Positions 23,085 through 31,284 are shown, counted from the stretch's first letter. The stretch: DNA of 39,299 bases from Candidatus Latescibacterota bacterium (GCA_022820485.1 JAJEFJ010000023.1:1-39299), one strand, 5' to 3'. Notes: generated by a model from the letters alone, not told the origin. A program made the numbers and translations.

Positions 23085-24319
23085 GGCACCACGGGCTGTG
23101 CGCGGTCCTGTTCCACTAAGGGCCGGTTGCCGTCGGTCTCGACGACAAAGCTCTGCTCCATGTGCAAAGAAGCTCGTCCCGGCGCAAAGATCATGGCCTC
23201 CAGATTGAGCACCATGCCGGCTTCCAGCGGCAAATCCGCGGCCTCGTCAACGCATTCGTCGGCGATGCGGCCGCCGTTGTCCGGCACTAAGATGGGATAG
23301 TCTCGCACTTCTAGGCCGATGCCGTGGCCGTGGGGGAAAGAGGCCACCACGCCGCGTTCGCCGAGAACGTCTCCCATAGCTTTCGGTGCGTCCGAGGCTT
23401 TGGCACCGACTTGTAAAGCGGCTTGTCCGGCCCGCATGCACTCGTACAACGCCTGGTATTTGCCGACCCATTCGCCTGCCAGCCCGCCCACCGCCAGCGT
23501 CACTCCGCTGTCCGAGCAGTAGTTGCGGTACAAGCAACCGTAGTCCACGTACAGGGCGTCGCCCTCTATCAAGGCGTAGTCCGGCTCTGTGGCCAGCCCC
23601 AGGCCCCGAATGCCGTAGGCAAAGTGATCGATATCCGCGCCCAAAAGCCCGACTTCGGCGCGGAAGCGCTGCTGCATATCGCGCAGGCGCACGCCGGGCC
23701 GGGCGTCTGCGAAGGCGGCGGCAGCAGCCTGTTCGCCAATGCGCGCCGCCTCGGCCAACAGCGCCTGTTCGGCAGGGCTTTTAACCATGCGAATTAGGCG
23801 GATCGCGTTGGAGCAATCAACCAGTTCGGCTTTGGGCAAAGCTGCTCGTACTGCGGCCAACAGAGGTGCTGGTAGGCTCTCCGTCTCCAAGCCCAACCGC
23901 GCCTCGGCCAAGCCCGCTTGCTGCACCAGATGTACTAAGGCATCCACTGCCGTCGTCTCCGAGCGCATCGCCCGCAACTGCTGCCACAAGCGTTGCTGCG
24001 CCTCGTCCATAGGCCCCAAGGGCGCGCCCCACTCAAGAGCCACATCGCCCCAAGGGCACAAATCCACGGGCAAGTCCAAGGCATTGACCGCCAGTAGCGC
24101 CGACACGGTCAGGCCGGGGCGTCCCTCCGGCCGATATAAGGCAAACGCGGGCAGCAAGTCGCCGCTGCCGCCGGGTTTGACCATGAATTCCTTGAACTGC
24201 CCGTCCAACCAACAGTGATAACCGGTGAAATAGGTGATATTGACCGGCGAACTGGCGATGATTCCGTCTAGGCCGCAGCGCTGCATATAGGCAGCGGCTC
24301 GTGGGGTATTACACGGCAT
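23081..24319 (-). CDS. M24-family metallopeptidase (Xaa-Pro aminopeptidase/creatinase-like)
   Basis: The 412-residue protein has a creatinase-type N-terminal domain (1-~175, SSPVNITYFTGYHCW) and a pita-bread catalytic domain. All five metal ligands are visible: D259 (VDYG), D270 (CSDSG), H332 (GHGIG), E374 (NLEAM) and E388 (HMEQS). Such enzymes cleave N-terminal residues before proline or hydrolyse C-N bonds in creatine-like compounds; the sequence does not decide between them. GGGAGAAA precedes ATG 24319. It is convergent with arsC (4-bp overlap). Confidence 0.88.
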   Translation of the reverse strand: MPCNTPRAAAYMQRCGLDGIIASSPVNITYFTGYHCWLDGQFKEFMVKPGGSGDLLPAFALYRPEGRPGLTVSALLAVNALDLPVDLCPWGDVALEWGAPLGPMDEAQQRLWQQLRAMRSETTAVDALVHLVQQAGLAEARLGLETESLPAPLLAAVRAALPKAELVDCSNAIRLIRMVKSPAEQALLAEAARIGEQAAAAAFADARPGVRLRDMQQRFRAEVGLLGADIDHFAYGIRGLGLATEPDYALIEGDALYVDYGCLYRNYCSDSGVTLAVGGLAGEWVGKYQALYECMRAGQAALQVGAKASDAPKAMGDVLGERGVVASFPHGHGIGLEVRDYPILVPDNGGRIADECVDEAADLPLEAGMVLNLEAMIFAPGRASLHMEQSFVVETDGNRPLVEQDRAQPVVP

Positions 24320-24393
24320 GATCTTTTTCTCCCTCGTAGAACGGTAAAGGCATTGTCAAGATAACAATGTTAGCGCGGCACCGACGAAAAATT

Positions 24394-24462
24394 GTAGATT
24401 ATCGCCGCACGCTACCATCCATCAGGAGAATATCTTATGCAACTAACCCCCGAACAGGTCGC
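24394..24462. repeat. 69-bp perfect direct repeat, left copy (PhyH promoter and 5' end)
   Basis: Identical at all 69 positions to 25072-25140. It includes the CAGGAGAA ribosome site, the ATG and the first nine codons of the PhyH gene at 25115. The two copies bracket the toxin-antitoxin cassette with a 678-bp period. Confidence 0.95.
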
Positions 24463-24499
24463 AATGCTACTGGCTACCGCGAGTCGAGTGCAATCTTGA
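24437..24499 (+). pseudogene. Truncated PhyH 5' end forming a 20-codon remnant
   Basis: ATG 24437 starts MQLTPEQVA exactly as the intact PhyH gene at 25115, then continues into unrelated sequence (MLLATASRVQS) and stops at 24499. It keeps the full ribosome site, so it may still be translated into a short peptide, and transcription from the PhyH promoter would enter the antitoxin gene. Confidence 0.8.
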
Positions 24500-24525
24500 C
24501 TTGATATGGGTAAGAAAGAGATATT
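24496..24525 (+). promoter_or_regulatory. Possible promoter for the toxin-antitoxin cassette
   Basis: TTGACT (24496-24501), an 18-base gap and GATATT (24520-24525) give a weak sigma-70-like match upstream of the antitoxin ATG at 24566. Confidence 0.35.
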
Positions 24526-24565
24526 ACCGAGACAATTAGCAATCAGTGTAAGGAGATATTGGTTC

Positions 24566-24814
24566 ATGACTTTGAAAGAGAAATTGCATCGTCTAGTCGA
24601 TGAATTACCCGAGGAAGAATGCCATGCTGCGGAGCGCTATCTGGAATATCTACGCGACCAAGGAGACCTCTTGCTGCATCGGCTTGCGTCAGCGCCCTAC
24701 GATGATGAACCTGAGACTCAAGAGGAGTGCCGAGCCATTGAGGAGGCATACGAGGACCTGCAAGCCGGTCGTACACACTCCTTGGAGGATGTAAAGCGAG
24801 AACTAGACCTGTGA
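24566..24814 (+). CDS. Antitoxin of a RelBE/ParDE-type module
   Basis: The 82-residue acidic, helical protein (LKEKLHRLVDELPEEECHAA, then ERYLEYLRDQGD) has a C-terminal tail rich in glutamate, typical of antitoxins that wrap a RelE-fold toxin. I chose ATG 24566, with AAGGAG at 24550, over an upstream in-frame ATG at 24506. Its stop overlaps the toxin GTG (GTGA), a standard coupling in these operons. The exact antitoxin family is uncertain. The cassette lies between perfect 69-bp repeats. Confidence 0.75.
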   Translation: MTLKEKLHRLVDELPEEECHAAERYLEYLRDQGDLLLHRLASAPYDDEPETQEECRAIEEAYEDLQAGRTHSLEDVKRELDL

Positions 24815-25059
24815 GTCGTCCTGTCCGCTTGACAAATCGAGCCCAGCGCGATCTACGGCGGGTAGGTCCGGCTGTGGCCGGTCAGGTGGTCGAAGCGCTG
24901 GAGCGTTTTGCAGAGACAGGGCATGGTGATGTGAAGAAACTGCGCGGTGTAGAGAGCGAGTGGCGACTACGGGTGAGTGAGTGGCGTGTGCGATTTACCA
25001 TTGGGGAAGAGACCTTGATTGTGTTGCGAGTGCTACCCCGAGGAAAGGTCTATCGGTGA
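24811..25059 (+). CDS. RelE/ParE-superfamily toxin
   Basis: The 82-residue basic protein begins at GTG 24811 and shows the RelE/ParE fold pattern: VRLTNRAQRDLRRVGPAVAG, then DVKKLRGVESEWRLRVSEWR and VRFTIGEETLIVLRVLPRGKVYR at the end. RelE-type toxins cleave mRNA on ribosomes, while ParE relatives poison gyrase; the terminal RGKVYR favours the RelE mRNase branch. It is intact and translationally coupled to the antitoxin. It ends 55 bp before the PhyH ATG at 25115. Confidence 0.85.
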   Translation: MSRPVRLTNRAQRDLRRVGPAVAGQVVEALERFAETGHGDVKKLRGVESEWRLRVSEWRVRFTIGEETLIVLRVLPRGKVYR

Positions 25060-25071
25060 AAAAGAAGAATC

Positions 25072-25140
25072 GTAGATTATCGCCGCACGCTACCATCCAT
25101 CAGGAGAATATCTTATGCAACTAACCCCCGAACAGGTCGC
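25072..25140. repeat. 69-bp perfect direct repeat, right copy
   Basis: Identical to 24394-24462. It supplies the ribosome site and the first codons of the intact PhyH gene. Confidence 0.95.
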
Positions 25141-26017
25141 CCAATTTGCGGAGGACGGCTATCTGCTGCTGCGCGGCGCGTTGACCGATGCCGACCTTGA
25201 CCCGATCATCGCCGAGTACGAAGAGTACATCGGCTTCCGCGCCGAGGAGCTGTTGGCGGCCGGCCACATCTCGGCTCTGTATGCGGGCGAACCCTTTGAC
25301 CGCCGCCTCGTCTCGATCTGCCGCGAAGACGACGCGATCTACAGAGAACTCGACATCATGCACTTGCGCGGGCGGGCCTCGTTTGAATTTTTGCGCAACG
25401 ACCGCCTGCTCGATATGGTCGAGAGTTTGGTCGGGCCGGAGATCACTTGTAGCCCGATTCAGCACACCCGCGCCAAACTGCCCGCAGGTGTGACGCCGAG
25501 CGGCAGCGACTCGCACGTGGCTCCTTGGCATCAAGACGCCGGCGTTACTTGGGAGGAGGCCGATCCGCACTTCATCCTCACGGTGTGGCTGCCGCTGTGT
25601 GCGGCGACGCCGGAAAACGGTTGTTTGCAGATTTTGCCGCGAGCGCACCGGAATGGGCTGGTGCAGCACCACATCAAGCAGGGTTTGGGCACGGTGATCA
25701 TCGACGAGGAAATGCCGCAGACTGAGTCGCTTACCTTGCCGATGGATAAAGGCGACGTGCTGCTAATGGATAAGCAGACCCCGCATCGCTCGACGCCCAA
25801 CAACGCAGACACGGTGCGCTGGAGCATGGACTTGCGCTATCAGAAGACGGGAACGCCGACTGGTCGCCCCTTCTATCCCGACTTCGTGGCCCGTAGTCGG
25901 TCCAACCCCGCGTCTGAGCTGAGGGATTACGACGAATGGTGCTGGCGGTGGGTAGAGTCGCTAGCGGCAGTGCAAGGGCAGGGGGTTAAGGCGCATCGAT
26001 GGGAGGTTGTCCAGTAG
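25115..26017 (+). CDS. PhyH-family 2-oxoglutarate/Fe(II) dioxygenase
   Basis: The 300-residue protein opens with the PhyH signature VAQFAEDGYLLLRGALTDAD. Iron ligands are H139 and D141 in PWHQDAG and H224 in TPHRSTPN, with R235 for 2-oxoglutarate. ILPRAHR is at 173-179. ATG 25115 is preceded by AGGAGAA. Its 5' end is duplicated at 24394-24462, so a toxin-antitoxin cassette now separates this gene from its ancestral upstream neighbourhood. Its 3' end overlaps the convergent alkB by 32 bp. Substrate unknown. Confidence 0.87.
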   Translation: MQLTPEQVAQFAEDGYLLLRGALTDADLDPIIAEYEEYIGFRAEELLAAGHISALYAGEPFDRRLVSICREDDAIYRELDIMHLRGRASFEFLRNDRLLDMVESLVGPEITCSPIQHTRAKLPAGVTPSGSDSHVAPWHQDAGVTWEEADPHFILTVWLPLCAATPENGCLQILPRAHRNGLVQHHIKQGLGTVIIDEEMPQTESLTLPMDKGDVLLMDKQTPHRSTPNNADTVRWSMDLRYQKTGTPTGRPFYPDFVARSRSNPASELRDYDEWCWRWVESLAAVQGQGVKAHRWEVVQ

Positions 26018-26615
26018 CGATGATGCAGCGGAAGGTGAGGTTGAGGCGCAGGGCGCACGGGCGGCGGGTCTTGGGGACTTGGTGCTGCCAGTGGGCTTGG
26101 GTTGGGCCGCGCATGATGAGGAGTGCGCCGTGTTCGAGGGGGATTTCGACTGGGGGATGGTCGCGGCGTTTGTGCCGCAGGAGGAAGCGCCGCGTTCCGC
26201 CCAAACTCAGCGAGGCAATCGTCGGGTTAGCTCCCAGCTCCGGCTCGTCGTCGCTGTGCCAGCCCATGCTGTCGCGGCCGTCGCGGTACTGATTGAGTAG
26301 GACGCTGTTGAAGGGACAGTTGGCGGCGGCTTCGAGCCGCGTCTTGAGGTCTAGCAGCGGTTCGGTCCACGGGCGCGGTTCTAGCGCCAGTCCCGAATAG
26401 GCGTAGTAGGCTTCTGGGGAGCCGTGCCATGCTGAGAGACGCGGCGCGGGATGCTGGCGACCAAAGATGACGACGTGGTGTTGTTGCCATTCAATGCCAT
26501 CCAACAGTTGCCGCATGAATTGGTCGGCCTCGACAGGAGCCAAAAAGTCGGGGGCGTAGCGCAGATCGCCGTCCGGGAGGGGATTTCTAAATCGCCGTGT
26601 TGTCCGCGACTTCAT
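25986..26615 (-). CDS. alkB: AlkB-like 2-oxoglutarate/Fe(II) dioxygenase with a toxin-like N-terminal leader
   Basis: The 209-residue protein has the AlkB core: NQYRDGRDSMGWHSDDEPEL (108-127) with H120 and D122, distal H178 in HWQHQVPK, and RLNLTFR (190-196). AlkB enzymes remove alkyl lesions from DNA or RNA by oxidative demethylation. The body begins at PLPDGDLRYAPDFL (12-25), the usual AlkB start. The first ~10 residues, MKSRTTRRFR, are instead typical of RelE-like toxins that follow the antitoxin type encoded just upstream. ATG 26615 overlaps the antitoxin stop (ATGA). So alkB seems to have replaced a toxin, keeping its first codons. The core function is well supported; the chimera is inference. 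Confidence 0.88.
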   Translation of the reverse strand: MKSRTTRRFRNPLPDGDLRYAPDFLAPVEADQFMRQLLDGIEWQQHHVVIFGRQHPAPRLSAWHGSPEAYYAYSGLALEPRPWTEPLLDLKTRLEAAANCPFNSVLLNQYRDGRDSMGWHSDDEPELGANPTIASLSLGGTRRFLLRHKRRDHPPVEIPLEHGALLIMRGPTQAHWQHQVPKTRRPCALRLNLTFRCIIATGQPPIDAP

Positions 26616-26830
26616 AGCGCGTCTGGATTAAGTTCTTCCGTTTGTCCTTGCTGGTCTTCCGCCTCGGCTTCCTCGGCGAGTCGCTCGAGTACCTCGGGCG
26701 ATTTTGCAAAGGCTGCATCCCAACGCGCTTCATCTTCAATTTCTTCTAAAATGAACGCGGCGATGGCGTCTTGGCGATCCTTTGGAAGCTGTTTGACCTG
26801 CTCTATGGTCTTGTCAAGCATCTCGCTCAT
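26612..26830 (-). CDS. Orphan antitoxin-like small protein
   Basis: The 72-residue acidic protein (MLDKTIEQVKQLPKDRQDAI, then AAFILEEIEDEARWDAAFAK) resembles antitoxins that precede RelE-like toxins with an ATGA overlap. I chose ATG 26830 over an in-frame ATG at 26902 because conservation starts there and AAGGAG lies upstream, within a long A-run. The gene that now overlaps its stop is alkB, not a toxin. It follows the aldolase gene by 32 bp. Confidence 0.65.
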   Translation of the reverse strand: MSEMLDKTIEQVKQLPKDRQDAIAAFILEEIEDEARWDAAFAKSPEVLERLAEEAEAEDQQGQTEELNPDAL

Positions 26831-26862
26831 CGTCTTAGGTCTCCTTTTTTGGTGGCTAGTTC

Positions 26863-27762
26863 TTATTCCACTGCGAAGCCGAGGTCGTCTAGTGCTTGGC
26901 ACAACGCAACGCGGCCCGTATCGTCGAACGGGATGTGGGGCGGGCGGGCAGGGCCTACGGGCAGCCCGCGCATGGTCAACATTTCCTTGACGGCTGCTAA
27001 CAGGTCAAAGTGAAACAAGGTGGAGATGACCTCGTTGGCGCGCGCTTGTAGGGCCATGGCCGGCTGGATGTCGCTGGCTTCAAAGTGCTGTCGCATTTCC
27101 ACGAATATTTTAGGCATGATGTTGTAGGTCGAGCCGATGGCGGCGTCGCTGCCGGCGACCATGCCGCCGAGGCAGATTTCGTCGGGGCCGGAGATTAGGT
27201 TGAGGCGGTCGCCGCCTAGCTGCACGAGGCGCTGGAAGAAGTAGAAGTTGCTGTCGGTGAACTTGAGGCCGCTGAAGTTGGGCACGGCTTGCATGGCTTC
27301 GAGGAACTGTTCGGCGGTAACGTTTTTGTCGGCCGTGTGGGCGAGCCAATACACGTAGAAGGGCAGGTCGGTAGCCGCGCCAATAGCTGCGTAGTGGGCG
27401 ACCGCGGCTTGGAGGTCGTTGGGATGATCTACCGGCGCGACCGAAGCTACTGCGTCCGCGCCAGCGTCCGCAGCGTGCTGGGCCAATTCGACCGCATTGG
27501 CCGTGGATGTCGCGCCGACTTGGAAGATCAGCGGCACGGCACCGGCCACCGCGGCGATGGTTGCTTCGGTCATGGCCTTGCGCTCGGGCACGCTCATGGC
27601 GCTTCCCTCGCCCGTGCCGCCGCAGACGAAGAAGCCGTTCGAGCCAGCGTCGATTAGGTGTCTGACGAGTGGCTCGACGCGCGCGGGGGCCAAGGCGCTG
27701 CCGTCGTCGGTGAATGGGGTGACGAGCGCGGGCCAGATCCCGCGCGCTAGTTTGTCGGCCAT
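26863..27762 (-). CDS. Dihydrodipicolinate synthase/N-acetylneuraminate lyase-family aldolase
   Basis: The 299-residue TIM barrel has CGGTGEGSAMSVPERK (47-62), the catalytic-tyrosine segment YVYW (Y138) and the Schiff-base lysine K167 in SGLKFTDS. The family splits or joins pyruvate and an aldehyde, for example in lysine, sialic-acid or sugar-acid pathways. YVYWLAHTA in place of YNxP suggests a substrate outside classic DapA. I chose ATG 27762 (AGAGGATC upstream) over the earlier in-frame ATG at 27924, which lies in the amidohydrolase gene. It follows the amidohydrolase by 35 bp, implying a joint catabolic role. Confidence 0.88.
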   Translation of the reverse strand: MADKLARGIWPALVTPFTDDGSALAPARVEPLVRHLIDAGSNGFFVCGGTGEGSAMSVPERKAMTEATIAAVAGAVPLIFQVGATSTANAVELAQHAADAGADAVASVAPVDHPNDLQAAVAHYAAIGAATDLPFYVYWLAHTADKNVTAEQFLEAMQAVPNFSGLKFTDSNFYFFQRLVQLGGDRLNLISGPDEICLGGMVAGSDAAIGSTYNIMPKIFVEMRQHFEASDIQPAMALQARANEVISTLFHFDLLAAVKEMLTMRGLPVGPARPPHIPFDDTGRVALCQALDDLGFAVE

Positions 27763-27797
27763 TGTGTTTTGATCCTCTAATGTTGGAATGGAAGGGC

Positions 27798-28928
27798 TTA
27801 AACTACTTGGCCGCCGCGGATGGTGGCCACTGGCTCCCAACAGCCGCCGGGCCGCTCCTCGCCGTTGACGTCGCGCAGGGGCAGGGCCTCCTCGTTCCAG
27901 TGCAGTACCGCTAAGTCGGCGCAAGCGCCCGGAGCTAAGGTGCCGACCTCGCCCTTTAGACCCAGCACCTCGGCAGGACGGGCCGTGGCGCGGGCGAATA
28001 CCTCTGCTTCGTCCATGCCAGCGGCGATGAGCTTGGACATCGTGCGGGGCAGGTCGTGTTGGGGGCGGCTGTCAACATGGCGGTGGTATTGGTCGGTCGA
28101 AACCGTATCGACGAGGAAATCCTCGGCAATGGTGGCCTCGGCAATGGGAAAGCTGAAGGAGTTCATGCCGTGGCCCAAGTCGAAGAGGACGCCGCGCTGG
28201 CGAGCCTGCCACACGTCGTCGGCAATGCGGTCGCCGTCCATCAGGTTTTCGGGCAGGGCATTGAGGGAGTAGGTCACCACGTCGCCGGGGCGCAACAAGG
28301 GAAGTTGCTCGCGGCGGGGCCAGTCGGGTTTGAGGCGGGTTCCTACCAGCAGTGGTTTGCCGCTCAATTCCGCAGCCTCCAGCCCGGCGGCCATAATGGG
28401 ACGCGGGTCGAGGTCGTCGGCGCAGGCCCCGCCGGTAACGGTGACGGCAATGCCCCAAATGCTGCGGTCGTCCGCGGCAATGGCGTCGGCGCAGGCTTGG
28501 GCATCGGCGTCGGCCAAGTCGTTGAAGCAGCGCACGGGATGCGTCTCGCCGCGTTTGCACAGGTTGATGGCTAGGAGCACGCGGGTGCGCGAGGCCTCGA
28601 TCACGGTGCGGCGGTAGTCGTCTATGTTCAAAGCTCCGGCATCGCCTTGGGACATGACAGTGGTGACGCCGCGCGGCAAAAAATGGATGTCCGGGTCGAT
28701 GCCAAAGCGCGATTGGCCACGGGCTGGGTGGGCGTGCAGATCGACTAGGCCGGGTAGCAGGAGAGCGTCGGAAAAGTCGAGTACGGTGTGGGCCGGGCCC
28801 TCGACGCCGGGACCGGAGGCGACAATGCGGTCGCCGCGAATGGCTACTGCGCCAGGGCCATCTAGGCCGCTATCGGCGCAAAAGAGACGCGGGGCGCGCA
28901 CCAATAGGTCGTAGGTTTGTTCGGTCAC
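27798..28928 (-). CDS. Amidohydrolase/deacetylase-family metallohydrolase
   Basis: The 376-residue protein has the amidohydrolase entry LVDLHAHP (H65, H67) and later FDLGHGMNSFSFPIAEA and DTVSTDQYHRH. This order resembles deacetylase-like amidohydrolases such as the EF_0837/AHA_3915 group. Reaction: hydrolysis of an amide or ring C-N bond in a small metabolite. I prefer GTG 28928, 4 bp after the stop of the preceding secreted-protein gene, to ATG 28985, which would overlap it by 53 bp. With the aldolase downstream it could form a short pathway for N-acyl sugars or similar compounds. Substrate is inferred only. Confidence 0.8.
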   Translation of the reverse strand: MTEQTYDLLVRAPRLFCADSGLDGPGAVAIRGDRIVASGPGVEGPAHTVLDFSDALLLPGLVDLHAHPARGQSRFGIDPDIHFLPRGVTTVMSQGDAGALNIDDYRRTVIEASRTRVLLAINLCKRGETHPVRCFNDLADADAQACADAIAADDRSIWGIAVTVTGGACADDLDPRPIMAAGLEAAELSGKPLLVGTRLKPDWPRREQLPLLRPGDVVTYSLNALPENLMDGDRIADDVWQARQRGVLFDLGHGMNSFSFPIAEATIAEDFLVDTVSTDQYHRHVDSRPQHDLPRTMSKLIAAGMDEAEVFARATARPAEVLGLKGEVGTLAPGACADLAVLHWNEEALPLRDVNGEERPGGCWEPVATIRGGQVV

Positions 28929-28932
28929 AGTG

Positions 28933-31284
28933 TTAGTACGCCACGGCGATGGTGCGGAGCGCGGTGTCATTGCCGGCATCGGCACCCAGATTGACGCGCA
29001 GGACGTACAGGCCGGGGGCGGCGCTCGCGCCGTCGGCGTCGCGGCCGTCCCAGGTGAAGAGGCGTTGCGAACCCTCGGCGCTTGGGGTGAGGATTGCTAC
29101 TTGGCGTCCGGCTAGGTCGAGGACTTCCACCTGTGGCTCCGAGCCCTCGACTTTGAAGGCGACAAATCGCACCTCTAGCTGGTCGTTGATGCCGTCGCCG
29201 TTGGGGGTTACGGTCGTAGAGGCCAGTTGCAGGTCGCTGATGAGCTGGCCGCTGTCGGTCAGTTCGGGCAGCATGACGATGTTGGAGCGGCGCTCGGCCG
29301 CCTCGACCGACTGCCACAGACCCGGTGCTTCGCTCGATCCGAGGTCGAGGGTAAAGACGGTGGCGTTTTGCAGCAGGCGGGTCGTGAAGCTCACTTGCAG
29401 CGAGTCGCCGGAGACCACCTGCGGCAATGCGATGAGCAGCGAATCGGCCTGCATGTCCAAGGTGGCCGGAACGATTTGTTCTGTGCCGACCATTATCGAC
29501 ACGCTCTGGAGGTCAACCGGCTCGGGGACGGTGAAGCGCATTAGGTCGAAGCCGCTGTCGAGTTCGTCGGTCTCGGGCCAGAGGGTGTAGGTGAAGTGCG
29601 TGTCTTGGTTGGGGCTGGCCTCGCGGGGAGCGACGCTGCCGCGCGCACCTTGGACTAAGGCGTTTTCGTACTCGACGGAGACTGAATTGACAGTCGGGGC
29701 GACGGCCGGATCGTCGGTGGCGAGGATCATCTCCAGCAGCATGAAGCGGCGGGGGCTGTCCGACTTGAACGCCTCGCCGGAAAACTGGTACACATTGCTC
29801 CAAGCGTCCCAGTCCTCGCCGACGACCAGCGTGGTGTCGATGGGACCGCGCAGCACTTTGGGCGAGCTAGTCCATTTTTCTTCGGTGATTTCTTCGCCGA
29901 GCTTATTGCGGAACGTAAAGACCGGGGCCAGCGCGTTGCCCGAACGCGAGCGCAGTTGCATCCGGGTGCCCGGCGGCAGGTCGGCGTCCCAGTGCAGGGC
30001 CTTGATGACTTTGGGCCGCCCGTCGCCGGCCTCCTCGCCGAGGTTGATAAAGGCCGACTGCAACTCGACTTGGGCTGGATAACCCGGAGAGAACAATTGC
30101 ATCTCGCCCCACTTGACGATGCCCCATCCCCTGCAGCTAACTCCGTGCCAGAACAGGTAGCGGGCCTTGTGTGGCTCGAACAGGTAGCGCATGTAAAGCA
30201 GGTTGTCGGCGTTGGGGGCTAGATGGGTGAAGACCTCTTCGTAGTCAACGTTTTCGGGTACTTCGACGAGTGGGGCGGTGCCCGTGGCCGGGCTGCCGTC
30301 GGAAAAGAGGATGGTGTGGCCCGGTCCAGTGCCAGAGATAGTGAAACCCAATGTGCCTTCGTCTGGCCGCATGGAGTAGAGGAACATCTCGTCGATAAAG
30401 AATGTCGCGCCTAGGTCCGCACGGAACCACGTACCGCCTTCGGCCCATTCCGACAGATCACCACGGCAGCCGGTGACGGTATTGTTGGTGTTGAGGTTGG
30501 CGTCGAAGAGGTTGAAGGTAGAGCCGGTGCCGTCGCCTTCGACGAAATTGCCGCGCTGGCTGGTGCCGATGGCGATGTTGTCGCCAATGCCGATGACCTC
30601 AATTTCGGCGAGGGCGGCGTCGGCGTTCTGCTCTTCGGAAATGATTTGGATGTACTGGATCAACTGGTAGTTATTGCGTTCTGCAGGCGTTAAATCCGAG
30701 TCGGGGTCAAACACGAGTGCGCTGTCGCGGCCGGCGTAGCGCAGCGGGATGATGATTTCGGATTCGGCGTTGGGGCGCGTGGTGCGGAAGGCTTGGCGGT
30801 AGAGAAAGAGGTCGTCCGTAGCCGCAATGCGCACGCCGGAGGTGGTGAAGACGCGAAACTGGCGGAACGGGCGTGCGCCCTCTTGGTCGGGGAATGTCAG
30901 GCGAATCTCGCGGGCGAGAGCCGCGCGGCCTAGGTCGATGGTGATAAACCAATCCTCGCGAGCGTCGTCCGGGCTAGGTTGCCAATAGGTGGTTGGATCG
31001 CCGTCGATGGCCAGCGGGGCGTCGGCCTCGTTGGAGCCAGCTTGCCACAGGCCACCGGCGACGGCATCACCCCGTTTGCGGGTCTCGTGGACGAAGTGGT
31101 GTGCATCCTCGACGAGGTTGATGTCCTTGCGGAATTTGACGAGCGAAAGCTGGCCTTGTTCGCCGACTTGGACTAAGCCGAAGGGCTGTTGCCATTGGGC
31201 CCATTCCTCGGCGCTGTCGAAGGAGAGCATGTCAGCCGCGAGTGGGGCGGCTAGCACGAGGCAGACGATGATTGCGCGTCGCAT
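28933..31284 (-). CDS. Large secreted protein with T9SS-type C-terminal domain (B-type, copy 2)
   Basis: The 783-residue protein has a signal peptide (MRRAIIVCLVLAAPLAADML). Its N-terminal part looks like a discoidin/galactose-binding fold (DGDPTTYWQPSPDDAREDWF, then ITIDLGRAALAREIRLTFPD). A second such region follows (FNLFDANLNTNNTVTGC), then a long beta region. The C-terminal domain runs TPNGDGINDQLEVRF to PGLYVLRVNL and ends IAVAY. It is a close paralogue of the protein at 33401-35734. ATG 31284, after AGAGGAGA, is preferred to the TTG one codon earlier. Likely a surface or secreted ligand-binding protein; function unknown. Confidence 0.75.
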   Translation of the reverse strand: MRRAIIVCLVLAAPLAADMLSFDSAEEWAQWQQPFGLVQVGEQGQLSLVKFRKDINLVEDAHHFVHETRKRGDAVAGGLWQAGSNEADAPLAIDGDPTTYWQPSPDDAREDWFITIDLGRAALAREIRLTFPDQEGARPFRQFRVFTTSGVRIAATDDLFLYRQAFRTTRPNAESEIIIPLRYAGRDSALVFDPDSDLTPAERNNYQLIQYIQIISEEQNADAALAEIEVIGIGDNIAIGTSQRGNFVEGDGTGSTFNLFDANLNTNNTVTGCRGDLSEWAEGGTWFRADLGATFFIDEMFLYSMRPDEGTLGFTISGTGPGHTILFSDGSPATGTAPLVEVPENVDYEEVFTHLAPNADNLLYMRYLFEPHKARYLFWHGVSCRGWGIVKWGEMQLFSPGYPAQVELQSAFINLGEEAGDGRPKVIKALHWDADLPPGTRMQLRSRSGNALAPVFTFRNKLGEEITEEKWTSSPKVLRGPIDTTLVVGEDWDAWSNVYQFSGEAFKSDSPRRFMLLEMILATDDPAVAPTVNSVSVEYENALVQGARGSVAPREASPNQDTHFTYTLWPETDELDSGFDLMRFTVPEPVDLQSVSIMVGTEQIVPATLDMQADSLLIALPQVVSGDSLQVSFTTRLLQNATVFTLDLGSSEAPGLWQSVEAAERRSNIVMLPELTDSGQLISDLQLASTTVTPNGDGINDQLEVRFVAFKVEGSEPQVEVLDLAGRQVAILTPSAEGSQRLFTWDGRDADGASAAPGLYVLRVNLGADAGNDTALRTIAVAY

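Noticed and set aside
27763..27924. Upstream start of the aldolase gene
   Set aside because: The extra 54 residues are arginine/proline-rich shadow sequence inside the amidohydrolase gene. Family homology and a ribosome site begin at 27762.
28929..28985. Upstream ATG start for the amidohydrolase
   Set aside because: It would overlap the preceding gene by 53 bp and add 19 residues with no family likeness. GTG 28928 is better placed.
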